64,000 bases of DNA from Clostridiales bacterium (GCA_012839295.1 DUNO01000030.1:1-64000); one strand, 5' to 3'. Counted from the stretch's first letter, positions 55,112-64,000 are shown. The notes: generated by a model from the letters alone, not told the origin. Numbers and translations are program-made.

Positions 55112-56767
55112 TTATATTGCTTCAGGCCATACTGTGAAGCTGCCATCCAGTTTTACCTCAATCATATATGGCCTGCCTGATTGTCTTGCCGCTTCCATAG
55201 CCTCTTTTATCTGGCTTGCTTTTGTTACAATCATGCCTTCAAAACCAAATTCCTTTGCAACATTTAAGTAATCATAATCTTTAAAGTCAACGCCAATATA
55301 CCTGTTATTACCCATTTTATACAATTCTTCCTGCCGTATATTTCCGTATGCAGAATCATTTAGGACAATAACAATAATAGGCAGCTCCTCTCTTCCTATG
55401 GTTTCCAGATCACCGAGGCTCATACCCAGGGATCCGTCCCCCAGCAAAGCAATAACCTCCCTGTCCGGAATTGCTTCTTTACAACCAAGGGCTGCTCCTA
55501 AGGCAAATGCCATATTTCCGAAATTTACAGGCTTCATATAGCAGGTTCCCTTGGGGAAGGTTGTATAATGGGTCCAGGCACCCGGATTACCCGCATCAAC
55601 GCAGAAAACAGTATTTTCTTTTAATACTTTCTGCAACTCCATATGTAACGCGATGGGAGGAACCGGAGAAGCCTCCGTATCTGCAATTGCTCCGATCTCC
55701 AGATTTTTCTTCCATTCTGATTTACGTGCGAGCATATCCTCCAGATAGCCCTTTTCGCCCTTATAATCTCCAAGGGCTTCAATTAATTTATTTAAGGATG
55801 CCTTTGCATCACCGATCAAACCTACCTCAACCGGGTATTGGCGGCCTATGTTTTCGGCAATGATGTCCAGCTGTATCATGCTTCCAGGCTTAATTCCCCA
55901 GCGGTTCGTGCTGATTGCCGTAAGGGATGAGCCAATACATATTACACAATCTGCTTCTTCAATACATGCCTGCGTAACCCTTGAGCCATGCCTTGAACGG
56001 GTGCCCAGGAAGTTTTTAAACTCATTGTCAATGGCACACATGCCATTATAGGTACAAACAATCGGTGCATTTAAAATATCGGATAATATTTCTACCTCTT
56101 TACTTGCCTTTGAAAGTTTTACACCATTACCGACCCATAACATTATTTTTTTTGATGACCTGATTTTTGTAACAGCTTTTGTGATTGATTCTTCACTTGC
56201 AACCGCATCAAACTTATAACAATATGTCTTAGGATCCATTGGTATATATTCAGCCTTCTGGTCTTCAATCACATCTCTGTAGAAATCCACGACCACCGGA
56301 CCTGGGCGGCCTGTCTTTGAACTCCTGTAGGCTTCACGCAAAGCCCAGGGTAAAACAGAAATATCCCTGACAGGAATATATTTTTTACAGATACTGTTAA
56401 ACAAAAGCTCATGGTCACTTTCCTGTGCGTCACCCCTGCCCGCATCCGGCAGCCTGTTTTGAAAAACCAAGGCAATAACCGGGCTTGAATCTCTTAATGC
56501 TCCGCCTAAGCCGGTAATCAAATTTGTAGCTCCCGGGCCGGTTGTCGCTAAACATACCCCCGGTTCACCCGTTAAACGCCCCCATCCGTCTGCAGCCGTT
56601 GCAGCACCATTTTCATGCCTGGTATGAATAAACCGCATTTCCTTTGTATCCAGAATAGGATCTGTAACAAACAATGTCTGTCCGCCGGGAACACCGAATA
56701 CTACCTTTACTCCATACTCCTCCATAACCTTTACTGCCAATTGCCCACCTGTTAAAAGTTCTCTCAT
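55112..56767 (-). CDS. Thiamine-pyrophosphate-dependent enzyme, acetolactate-synthase-like
   Basis: A 551-residue TPP enzyme with the three-domain layout. The activating Glu lies in HTRHENGAATAADGW (~51) and the TPP/Mg2+ motif is GDGSLGMSLG followed by LND (~437-470). It could be a 2-hydroxyacyl-CoA lyase, oxalyl-CoA-decarboxylase-like enzyme, 2-oxo-acid decarboxylase or carboligase. The hydratase gene 14 bp upstream and the CaiB transferase nearby favour a CoA-linked substrate. There is no regulatory subunit gene as for biosynthetic acetolactate synthase. Confidence 0.75.
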   Translation of the reverse strand: MRELLTGGQLAVKVMEEYGVKVVFGVPGGQTLFVTDPILDTKEMRFIHTRHENGAATAADGWGRLTGEPGVCLATTGPGATNLITGLGGALRDSSPVIALVFQNRLPDAGRGDAQESDHELLFNSICKKYIPVRDISVLPWALREAYRSSKTGRPGPVVVDFYRDVIEDQKAEYIPMDPKTYCYKFDAVASEESITKAVTKIRSSKKIMLWVGNGVKLSKASKEVEILSDILNAPIVCTYNGMCAIDNEFKNFLGTRSRHGSRVTQACIEEADCVICIGSSLTAISTNRWGIKPGSMIQLDIIAENIGRQYPVEVGLIGDAKASLNKLIEALGDYKGEKGYLEDMLARKSEWKKNLEIGAIADTEASPVPPIALHMELQKVLKENTVFCVDAGNPGAWTHYTTFPKGTCYMKPVNFGNMAFALGAALGCKEAIPDREVIALLGDGSLGMSLGDLETIGREELPIIVIVLNDSAYGNIRQEELYKMGNNRYIGVDFKDYDYLNVAKEFGFEGMIVTKASQIKEAMEAARQSGRPYMIEVKLDGSFTVWPEAI

Positions 56768-56781
56768 TCATATTTCCTCCA

Positions 56782-57840
56782 TTAATTAAGTAATTTTAAT
56801 CCTACAGCTACAGGCTGGATAATACAGCTTGCCCAGCCAGCTGCTGACAAACGATTATCTGATGAACGTCTCACCCACACCTCAAGACCGACTTTCTTTC
56901 TACCCTCCGGTAATTCTTCCACTGAGGTCACAATACCGGAAGCTTCAAAGGGTTCAAATACCTTTATGGGAGAAATAAATTTAGCTCTGACCCAGCCGCT
57001 GGTGAAAAAGTCTTTTCCAAAAGCACGTGTCAGCAATTCAGCCAAGGAGCAAAAGAACTGCGCCCCCTGTACGATCGGAATTCTCAAATTCCCCTTTCTT
57101 GCCGTTTCCAAATTATTATGAATATTAATAACAAATTCACCCACCCTGGAAAATACTGCTGCCTGTTCCGCTGTTATTGTTTTTTTCAGAGGCCTTAATA
57201 CATCTCCAACTTTTACATCCTCTGTAATGCTGTCTACAAATCTTGCATTGTCAGGGACTTCACCAGTTACTTTTTTCTCCGGGGAAGCAGACGCTCTTCC
57301 TGCTATATTTCCCGGAGTCGTTTTTAAAATCTCTATTCCTCTGTAACGGACAATCGTTCTATTATCCTGGCCCTTTACTGCCGCATCCAGTACCACATAT
57401 CCCTGACCGCGCTTCTCATATGCATCCGTATACTTCCCTTCCAAAGTAACGACTTCATTCATCTTAGCAGGATTCTCAAACCAAAGCTGGGCTTCCGTAT
57501 GCAGTCCGATTACCTTACTTCCTTTGTAGGCTAAGGTAAATAGCTGCACAATATCATTCGTTAAAAGTCCCGCCTGTGCAATTCTTTCGTTACCAAATGG
57601 ATTTTCTTTTTCTTCCATTGCCCAAGGCAGGTAATCATCCAGCTCAAAAGCATATCTTTTAATTTTATGGTCATCGATGATTTCTTTTACCGGGCCAAAT
57701 TGCTCCGGAATCTTAAGATTTTCAAATTCCGGTTCTTTTAAACCAGCTTCTAAATCATCCACATATTCTGCTCTTCTCGGATCAGTGATATCTCTCCATA
57801 CTTCTTCATTGTTTGTATTCGTTATATTTTCCTTCTCCAA
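56782..57840 (-). CDS. Double-hotdog MaoC/FAS1-like hydratase
   Basis: A 352-residue protein with two hotdog-like halves (~45-185 and ~205-345), as in MaoC-like and mesaconyl- or itaconyl-CoA hydratases. The N-terminal half has ELDDYLPWAMEEKENPFG, resembling the substrate-binding region. I do not find the canonical D-x-N-P-[LIV]-H motif, so the catalytic assignment is tentative. It heads the hydratase-TPP operon behind a strong promoter with the shared operator. Confidence 0.62.
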   Translation of the reverse strand: MEKENITNTNNEEVWRDITDPRRAEYVDDLEAGLKEPEFENLKIPEQFGPVKEIIDDHKIKRYAFELDDYLPWAMEEKENPFGNERIAQAGLLTNDIVQLFTLAYKGSKVIGLHTEAQLWFENPAKMNEVVTLEGKYTDAYEKRGQGYVVLDAAVKGQDNRTIVRYRGIEILKTTPGNIAGRASASPEKKVTGEVPDNARFVDSITEDVKVGDVLRPLKKTITAEQAAVFSRVGEFVINIHNNLETARKGNLRIPIVQGAQFFCSLAELLTRAFGKDFFTSGWVRAKFISPIKVFEPFEASGIVTSVEELPEGRKKVGLEVWVRRSSDNRLSAAGWASCIIQPVAVGLKLLN

Positions 57841-57856
57841 GTCATGCCCTCCTTCA

Positions 57857-57916
57857 TTATTGTATTATTATTGTATTCTATATAACTATAATACCTTTAA
57901 CTTTAATCAATGTCAA
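57857..57916 (-). promoter_or_regulatory. Hydratase/TPP operon promoter with TTGTAT-type operator
   Basis: On the minus strand TTGACA (57916-57911) and TATTAT (57893-57888) with a 17-bp spacer. The 21-bp operator at 57857-57877 is identical to the one at the abf promoter. Confidence 0.72.
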
Positions 57917-58035
57917 TATACAATTTTAATATGATTTCAGTGTATGTGAACTCCGATTACTAGGATTGCCTTTTGTTTATAATCTGTCGGAAACCACAAG
58001 GAACGGATGAAGAGCCTATGAGCTAAATACAAGCG

Positions 58036-59229
58036 CTATATGATCCCAGCGTCTTTTAATCCTTCGATTTTATTTACATCATATCCCAACAGACCCTGTA
58101 ATATCTCATTCGTATGTTCACCCAGCTTCGGGGCAGTTAAATAAACATCTGGATTTGTATCTGACATTTTGATTACAGGACCATTGCATTTTATTGTCCC
58201 TAACTCCTTATCTTCTACGTCCCGTATCATTTTCCTATGGATTAATTGTTCATCCTTCACCATATCCTTTACGCTATTGACCGGTGCACAAGGAATATTA
58301 TGTTTCTCACATAAGCTTATGACTTCCTCCAGGCTGTAATTCTTAACCCAATTTTGGACCAGCTCATCACATTCTTCCATATGTTTTGCCCGTCCTGAAA
58401 TATGCCTGAATTCTTCCTTCCCTAAAATTTCCTCACAGTTTGCCAGCTTACAAAAGGATACAAAGGCAGGATCCTGTCCCGCATGGATATAAACCATTCT
58501 TTCATCCCTGGTCTTAAAAAATGTTGCAGGCCAGGCAGCCCTATCCTGGTTTCCGTTACGCTGCATCTCGATTCCCAACAGGAAATAATTCATTACGGCT
58601 GAAAGTGTAAGGCTGCTGGCACTATCAAATAATGCCACATCCACTATTTGTCCCTTCCCCGTCCTGCTCCGGGATTGCAATGCCGCCAATGTTCCTATGG
58701 CACCATATAATCCGGCACTGAAGTCACATACATATGACCCCATCATTACCGGTTCCTCCTCCGGTTTCCCTGTCATACTCATTAATCCGCTCAACGACTG
58801 TGCTACCGCATCAAAGCAAGGTCTATTGGCATAGGGCCCATCCTGGCCAAAGCCAGATATTCTTGTAATAATTAAGCCCGGATTTTTCTCTAATAATTTC
58901 TGGGGATCCAAGCCCATTTTTTCCAATGTCCCCGCTTTAAAATTTTCCACGAGCACATCGGCGGATTCAATTAATTCATATAATATTTCCAAAGCCTTAG
59001 GCTGTCTAAAATCAAGAGTCATACTTTTTTTATTTCTGTTATAGGTCATAAAATAAGTGGATTCTCCCTTATAAAACGGTGCATAACCTCTGCTAATGTC
59101 CCCGTCACCGCGTTTTTCGATTTTAATGATTTCCGCTCCCAAATCGCCTAAAATCATTGTACAATATGGACCTGCAATTACCCGGGACAAGTCAATAACC
59201 CGTATTCCGCTTAGTGCTCCCTCTTTCAT
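58036..59229 (-). CDS. CaiB/BaiF family (class III) CoA-transferase
   Basis: A 397-residue class III CoA-transferase: RVIDLSRVIAGPYCTMILGD at the N-terminus, NRNKKSMTLDFR (~65), VLVENFKAG (~95) and catalytic Asp in CFDAVAQSLSGLMSMTG (~148). It moves CoA to a carboxylic acid. Relatives act on oxalate, carnitine, bile acids, mesaconate or malate. The link to the hydratase and TPP enzyme is by position only. It follows the GH78-like gene by 53 bp. Confidence 0.87.
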   Translation of the reverse strand: MKEGALSGIRVIDLSRVIAGPYCTMILGDLGAEIIKIEKRGDGDISRGYAPFYKGESTYFMTYNRNKKSMTLDFRQPKALEILYELIESADVLVENFKAGTLEKMGLDPQKLLEKNPGLIITRISGFGQDGPYANRPCFDAVAQSLSGLMSMTGKPEEEPVMMGSYVCDFSAGLYGAIGTLAALQSRSRTGKGQIVDVALFDSASSLTLSAVMNYFLLGIEMQRNGNQDRAAWPATFFKTRDERMVYIHAGQDPAFVSFCKLANCEEILGKEEFRHISGRAKHMEECDELVQNWVKNYSLEEVISLCEKHNIPCAPVNSVKDMVKDEQLIHRKMIRDVEDKELGTIKCNGPVIKMSDTNPDVYLTAPKLGEHTNEILQGLLGYDVNKIEGLKDAGII

Positions 59230-59282
59230 TCTAGTTTCCTCCTTGCGTTCAAATTGTTATTTATAGAAGAATGGATAACTCC

Positions 59283-61586
59283 TTAACCTTTATAAACTTT
59301 TATTTCTTTTGGGCATTCTATTTTACTAATCACACTGCCATCTTTTCTTTCAAGCCTCACCTCAATACTACCATAAGGTGTGGGTATCATCCCCTGTGCA
59401 TAGCTTAGTTTTTCCGGAAGGCATGGCCGGAAATTAATTTCTGAGAATCCGGGCTTTTTGGGTGTTACTCCTAAGATTTTAGACGGCAGCTGATAGGTTG
59501 GTGTTCCTCCCCAGGCATGAGAATAGTCACAATCAAATCCATACCATACTTCTTTTAATGCACTGGCATTTTCATCAATTAATTTTTTCCACCGCTCAAT
59601 CTGACCCAATCCATATTTTTCAAAAAGACCCACTTTATCCAATGCTTCAAATACAAAATGCATAAAATATGGCTGCGCCTGGCTCAGGCCGGGGTCATTC
59701 ATAACTTTTTCCATTACATTAAGCTGCTTATCGAACGGCAATATATCATAAAGCACGCATAACACATTCATATGCTGGCTGTAAAAAACCCTGTCACAAT
59801 CAGCGGGCAGCCATTTAGAATTTACATTCGCATTCTTATCATAGATTCCGTCACAGAATAAACCTCTGTCCTCCTTCCAAAGTAATTCACAGATACTTCC
59901 GGCCACTTTATCAGATATCCTTTGATAGCTTTTCCTAGCTTCCACCGGACTGCCGGTTAATTCCATCAATTTCCCAGCTATATTCAGTGCACCGACAAAC
60001 AGAGCACTCATATAGCCCTGCCCCATACACTTTGGAGGATGATGTCTGTTATATTCCCCTTCGATGACCCAATCCATAAACATATAATTGGGAGCCTTGT
60101 CAATCAAATAGTTCCCGCCTAAATAAGATTGGAATAAAGCAATGATTCCATTTACCGTATCCATTAGCCCTGATAGGATTGAAACATCTCCGCTATACAT
60201 GACATAATCATAGATCATCTCAATATAAATCAGGCAGTAGCTGGGATGGAACATAACAAAATTACGGCTCTTTAAATAATCAGCGATTTTTAGAATATCA
60301 AACCTTGTTAGATAATAATCCCCAAAGGTATAATAATTCATTAAGCTTTCTATCGTATAATCGCCCATACATCCCAGTGGTTCCTGATGGATCGGGGAGT
60401 CCATATGATAGGTCTGTCTGCAAATCTGATTTGTCCTGATGCCAATATCATAAATCTGCTGCAATACAGGCAGGTCAGAGACAAAGCTTCCCTTCAATTT
60501 TGTTGGATAAAAGCTAACATTCAAGCCGCACTTTTCTATTATGATATCTTCCCATAGATTACTTACGGTAACCTGGACATATGCTATGCTGTGCAGCCGC
60601 AGCGATTCAAACTCATTGTCCCCATCCCCCAGAATATAGGTTTCCGTGGTGCCTTCCCTTTCGGTTTTTCCCGGAAACTCCTGCATGTGAAGTACCATTT
60701 TAACCCCTGCTCTTCCTATTATTTTCATATAGAAAAAGGCCGCATATATTTTTTCAAAATCCAGCCAGAAGGTAACCGGCCTTCCGGCTTTTATAACAAT
60801 TCTTCCTGACCCGTCCCTGATTACCCTGTCCTGGTCGAAGGGTATTATCATTTTTTCATATTCCATCTTATAATAATTTAAATTAGGAATTGGCGTTTCT
60901 AATAATTCAGGATAATTACTCTGCCCGCTTACAACTTCTGCGTCTTCCCAGCATTCATCAACATATCCTTTTTCCGTTCTCCCTAATCTATGCTGCCCAT
61001 TCCACATTGCCCTGTCCGTATAGCAGTTATCCTTCGTACATTTCCAGGTTTCATCCGTACCAATCACATGGCCATCCATTTCAATATCCGCTATTAATCC
61101 TCCCCAACCACAGGAAATTTCGGATAAGACAATGGGACTTAGGCTAACCCTGACCGAAATAATATTCTCACCAGGGTTCAGATAATGTTCTATCCCATAC
61201 TTTTCATAATATTTCTTACTTACACTCCCGCAATTGGCATAATCCCCGCCTGGCTGGGCCGGTCCTCTTCCTACCGGCTTTCCATTGATAAACACTTTAT
61301 ACGATGACTCCGCTGTTATGAACAGATTCGCATTTTTAATCCTTGTTTCGATATTCCATTTTTTTTGGAATATAAATATTCCATACCGGCTATCTTTATT
61401 TTGAAATAAAGTATGGCAGCTTGTCTGTAAATCCATATATTTTTGCTTTGCTGCCCAAATCCATTTTCCCTTCCATTCGTGGGGTTGATCCGGTAACACA
61501 AAATTATCCGGATGAATAAGATCGATAATGCCATTTTCCCTGATATAAGCATTGTCATTAGCATATGGTTCTTCTATAAGCCTCAT
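59283..61586 (-). CDS. GH78-like (alpha-L-rhamnosidase-type) glycoside hydrolase
   Basis: A 767-residue protein without a signal peptide, so cytoplasmic. The N-terminal ~220 residues are beta-rich and lectin-like (VFINGKPVGRGPAQPGGDY). The (alpha/alpha)6 catalytic region follows at ~375-690 with HQEPLGCMGDYTIESLMNYY, and a C-terminal beta domain with HAWGGTPTYQLPSKILGV and PGFSEINFRPCLP. It probably hydrolyses a rhamnoside or related sugar brought in by the adjacent ABC transporter; the true substrate is not evident. Confidence 0.78.
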   Translation of the reverse strand: MRLIEEPYANDNAYIRENGIIDLIHPDNFVLPDQPHEWKGKWIWAAKQKYMDLQTSCHTLFQNKDSRYGIFIFQKKWNIETRIKNANLFITAESSYKVFINGKPVGRGPAQPGGDYANCGSVSKKYYEKYGIEHYLNPGENIISVRVSLSPIVLSEISCGWGGLIADIEMDGHVIGTDETWKCTKDNCYTDRAMWNGQHRLGRTEKGYVDECWEDAEVVSGQSNYPELLETPIPNLNYYKMEYEKMIIPFDQDRVIRDGSGRIVIKAGRPVTFWLDFEKIYAAFFYMKIIGRAGVKMVLHMQEFPGKTEREGTTETYILGDGDNEFESLRLHSIAYVQVTVSNLWEDIIIEKCGLNVSFYPTKLKGSFVSDLPVLQQIYDIGIRTNQICRQTYHMDSPIHQEPLGCMGDYTIESLMNYYTFGDYYLTRFDILKIADYLKSRNFVMFHPSYCLIYIEMIYDYVMYSGDVSILSGLMDTVNGIIALFQSYLGGNYLIDKAPNYMFMDWVIEGEYNRHHPPKCMGQGYMSALFVGALNIAGKLMELTGSPVEARKSYQRISDKVAGSICELLWKEDRGLFCDGIYDKNANVNSKWLPADCDRVFYSQHMNVLCVLYDILPFDKQLNVMEKVMNDPGLSQAQPYFMHFVFEALDKVGLFEKYGLGQIERWKKLIDENASALKEVWYGFDCDYSHAWGGTPTYQLPSKILGVTPKKPGFSEINFRPCLPEKLSYAQGMIPTPYGSIEVRLERKDGSVISKIECPKEIKVYKG

Positions 61587-61608
61587 AATGCAGCCATCCT
61601 TTCATACT

Positions 61609-61650
61609 TTAAAATGCAGAGTAAGTAATGAAACAAACTCTGCATTTTAA
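61609..61650 (-). terminator. Hairpin between the sugar-binding protein and GH78-like genes
   Basis: TTAAAATGCAGAGT pairs perfectly with ACTCTGCATTTTAA (14 bp) around a 14-base loop. The T-run is within the stem. It lies 17 bp past the binding-protein stop, where partial termination commonly keeps binding-protein mRNA in excess. Confidence 0.6.
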
Positions 61651-61666
61651 TCCTAATTACTCTTGA

Positions 61667-63085
61667 TTACTCCTTGTATTCATCAAGAACACTCTGGCAT
61701 TCTTCATTCAATGCGTTAAGTCCTTCTTCTACAGAAGCATATTTCCCTTGAATTGTATCAGCAAGATATTGTGCCATTACAGTCTGGACCTCTGTGAGTC
61801 CGCCGTAGGATGGCTTTGGCTTAACGCCTTCCATTAAAGTGCCCTCATCATACATTCTTACCAAATCCGGCTGAACTTCCTCGGTCTGCTTTCTCAATTC
61901 GGCATCTTCATAGGAAGCAATGTCAACAGGTGTTCTAGCGCCCACATAGGTAACCCATTCATGCCAGTAGTTTTTGTCAATTAAAAATTGCAGGAATTCT
62001 CCAACTGCCTCTACGTTTTTCGTGATCGAGGATATACTAATTTCCTGGTTTGAGCTAACCATGCGGTAGAAAGCATTATCCTTATCAATATTGGTACCGG
62101 CATCAGGAACAGGCATATCTGCCATGATATAATTAAAGTCCTCCGGTACGCTCATATCCTCCAGTAAACCATTCAGGTATGTATATCCAATATTAGTTGC
62201 CACAACACCTCCGAAGAAATTCTCATGACGGTCCATGTAAGTCTCATTTGCGGCATTTTCTGAAAATACTCCGGCTTCATATAAGGAATTTAAATATTTA
62301 ACTGTAGTAACTGCATGTTCATCATTCATTGTCATGGTTTTTCCATCCGCACTGATCGGAGATCCGCCAAGCTGCCAGTTCCAATAGTTGAATTCATTAT
62401 TAACGTCCGAATAATTTCCCATACTCATTGGAATTGTATATCCTACATAACCTGCCTCTTTCATTGCTATCGCAGCATCTTTAAATTCACTCCAGGTCTT
62501 CGGTACAGAATTTTCATCCAGACCAATTGCCTTTAATGCTTCCACATTGTACATCATGTAGGGGGATAGATCTACCCAAGAAGGTATCGTCCAGAGAACA
62601 CCATCCCTGGATGCAACCTGATCTGCAACCTCAGGAAGAAGTAATTTTTTAACCTGGTCTGCAATATCAGGCAGAGCTTCCTGAAGTGGTGATATAATGC
62701 CTAAATTCATACCATACTCTTCGATACAAGGTCCCAATACGTACATATCCGGTGCCGTTTCATCTCCACCCTGGAACGCAGTTACTATTTTTTCTTGCCT
62801 GCTGCCCCACTCCTGAGTTGTAACTGTCACTTTTATTTTGTCCTGGGATGCATTAAACTCGTCTGCTAATTTTTTGAATACCTCAGGCTCCTTTGACAAT
62901 CCGCCAAATACCCATAAATCCAAATTAATTACCTCACCACTGGAAGTGTCGGCTGTATTTGTGGGACTTGCATTTTCGGGAGTTGCATTTCCCGTCTCTG
63001 CGTTATCCCCTTTTTTCCCACAAGCAGTGAACAATGTAGCGGCCATTGCTGCAATCAAAACTACTGATATTAATTTTTTTCTCAT
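61667..63085 (-). CDS. Sugar ABC transporter substrate-binding lipoprotein
   Basis: A 472-residue extracellular solute-binding protein family 1 member. It has a lipoprotein signal (AAMAATLFTACGKKG; Cys ~22), an Ala/Thr/Asn-rich linker, then a two-lobe domain with FKKLADEFNASQDKIKVTV (~70), DMYVLGPCIEEYG (~118) and PKTWSEFKDAA (~205). It delivers a mono- or oligosaccharide to the membrane permeases. AGGAGG precedes the ATG. Confidence 0.9.
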   Translation of the reverse strand: MRKKLISVVLIAAMAATLFTACGKKGDNAETGNATPENASPTNTADTSSGEVINLDLWVFGGLSKEPEVFKKLADEFNASQDKIKVTVTTQEWGSRQEKIVTAFQGGDETAPDMYVLGPCIEEYGMNLGIISPLQEALPDIADQVKKLLLPEVADQVASRDGVLWTIPSWVDLSPYMMYNVEALKAIGLDENSVPKTWSEFKDAAIAMKEAGYVGYTIPMSMGNYSDVNNEFNYWNWQLGGSPISADGKTMTMNDEHAVTTVKYLNSLYEAGVFSENAANETYMDRHENFFGGVVATNIGYTYLNGLLEDMSVPEDFNYIMADMPVPDAGTNIDKDNAFYRMVSSNQEISISSITKNVEAVGEFLQFLIDKNYWHEWVTYVGARTPVDIASYEDAELRKQTEEVQPDLVRMYDEGTLMEGVKPKPSYGGLTEVQTVMAQYLADTIQGKYASVEEGLNALNEECQSVLDEYKE

Positions 63086-63192
63086 ATACCTTTCCTCCTT
63101 ACTTTTATCGTTACTGATTCAAAGTTTTATCTTCGTCACTTCTATATCCTCTCCTCCTTTAATTTATTTTTATTGATTTTCCTTTAAACCAG

Positions 63193-63238
63193 CAATTAAC
63201 TTTTTACCGCTCCGGCAATTATCCTTTTACCGCTCCGG
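63193..63238 (-). repeat. 23-bp tandem duplication at the 3' end of the permease gene
   Basis: Two adjacent 23-bp units (63193-63215 and 63216-63238) match at 21 positions. The permease stop codon lies in one unit and the other is outside the gene. A partial third unit (CAGTTAAGCCGG) follows within the gene. Without the duplication the protein would end nearly the same way. Confidence 0.7.
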
Positions 63239-64000
63239 CAGTTAAGCCGGCAATTAAATTTTTACCCAGCAACATAAATATTAACAAGGTCGGTATCGTA
63301 ACTACGATACTGGCAGCCCCCATTTCATTCCAATAGGTACCGAACTCTGTTATGAACCTTGACAGCCCCAAGGATATGGTGTATTTCGTATCCGTTGTAA
63401 GTAAGATTAAGCTATATAAATATTCATTCCAGGAACACATAAATGCATATACACCGACAGCTGCGATTCCCGGCTTAGAAATCGGAAGAATAATATTGAC
63501 AAATATTTTTAATGCACCGCCCCCATCGATTCTGGCTGCTTCCTCCAGCTCCCTCGGAACTCCTTTAAAATAGCCGTACATCATCCAGATAGAAAAAGCC
63601 AGGCTTATTGTTGCATATAAGAGCATTAATCCAAGATGACTGTCATATAAACCGTAGGATTTATAAATTGAGAATAATGGAATAATGATTGATGTACTGG
63701 GGAACATCTGTGCAACTAAAACAAACATCAATAATGTTTTTTTAAAGGGAAACCGGAACTTTGCAAAGCCGTATGCTGCCATACAGGAAACTACCATTCC
63801 CAGGAATGTTGCAACTATGGATATTTTCAGGGAATTACTGATATAGGTTACAAAAGGTTTATCCACCCATACTGTCCTATAGGCTTCCAGCGTGAAATTC
63901 TCAGGTAAGATAGTAGCCGGAATCTTTAATAGCTCCGTCATATTTTTACTGGATGTTAATACCATCCAAAACAGAGGAAACAACGCCATAAACAGGATCA
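63219..64000 (-). CDS. Carbohydrate ABC transporter permease (MalG/UgpE type), partial
   Basis: 260 residues of an inner-membrane permease; the 5' end lies beyond the right edge, since the frame continues through ILF before MALFPLFWMVLTS. It has about five TM segments and the permease EAA loop (ELEEAARIDGGGALKIFVNI, ~165) that contacts the ATPase. The family expects a second permease gene and often a regulator upstream, outside the window. It precedes the binding-protein gene by 133 bp. Confidence 0.9.
   Translation of the reverse strand, partial: ILFMALFPLFWMVLTSSKNMTELLKIPATILPENFTLEAYRTVWVDKPFVTYISNSLKISIVATFLGMVVSCMAAYGFAKFRFPFKKTLLMFVLVAQMFPSTSIIIPLFSIYKSYGLYDSHLGLMLLYATISLAFSIWMMYGYFKGVPRELEEAARIDGGGALKIFVNIILPISKPGIAAVGVYAFMCSWNEYLYSLILLTTDTKYTISLGLSRFITEFGTYWNEMGAASIVVTIPTLLIFMLLGKNLIAGLTAGAVKG

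Overview
The window reads as chromosomal DNA of an anaerobic gut-type Firmicute, most likely a Lachnospiraceae/Clostridia member. The grounds are strong GGAGG-type ribosome binding sites, AT-rich intergenic DNA with TTGACA-17-TATAAT promoters, lipoprotein signal peptides, an M-box magnesium riboswitch, and strictly anaerobic enzymes (4-hydroxybutyryl-CoA dehydratase, B12-dependent diol dehydratase, anaerobic urate/purine genes). The genus is inference. No rRNA, tRNA, CRISPR array or intact insertion sequence was seen.

Layout. 1-12.9 kb: an anaerobic purine/urate catabolism locus. ygfK and ssnA run left; a YheO-type PAS regulator, ygeX, ygeY, ygeW, carbamate kinase and an NCS2 permease run right, followed by a TetR regulator and a CGGC-domain protein. 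The ygeX leader is a chain of hairpins that contains one copy of a dispersed repeat. 13-16 kb: small accessory genes, a DUF1016 nuclease remnant, and an aldo/keto reductase with a MerR gene behind a 19-bp-spacer promoter. 16.3-27 kb: a leftward catabolic cluster (enoyl-CoA hydratase, TRAP transporter, CoA-transferase, two SDRs, LacI regulator, fumarate-reductase-like flavoprotein) for an unidentified carboxylic acid. 27-31.4 kb: decayed fragments around a large GGDEF/EAL sensor. 31.4-39.7 kb: B12-dependent diol/glycerol dehydratase (three subunits), its reactivase, a cobalamin adenosyltransferase and a chemoreceptor, with no microcompartment shell genes in view. 40-43.5 kb: a P-type Mg2+ ATPase behind an M-box riboswitch and two small leader ORFs. 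43.6-46 kb: an FGGY kinase with a GntR regulator. 46-50.2 kb: a 4-hydroxybutyrate-to-crotonyl-CoA operon. 50.6-57.9 kb: two DapA-family aldolases, an iron-type alcohol dehydrogenase with a FadR-type regulator, and a TPP lyase with a double-hotdog hydratase. 58-64 kb: a CaiB CoA-transferase, a GH78-like glycosidase and a sugar ABC transporter whose permease runs off the window.

How the parts connect. Four promoters between 50.3 and 57.9 kb (4-hydroxybutyrate operon, dapA2, the dehydrogenase/FadR pair, hydratase/TPP lyase) carry near-identical AT-rich TTGTAT operators just downstream of the -10 box. This suggests one regulon, probably under the FadR-type protein at 54.1 kb. The most novel-looking element is the mgtA leader: an M-box terminator, a small ORF ending in Pro-Pro and Arg codons, a second intrinsic terminator, and a second small ORF with alternating Pro/Asp codons reminiscent of enterobacterial MgtL. 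All function calls come from reading sequence motifs; no database search was run.
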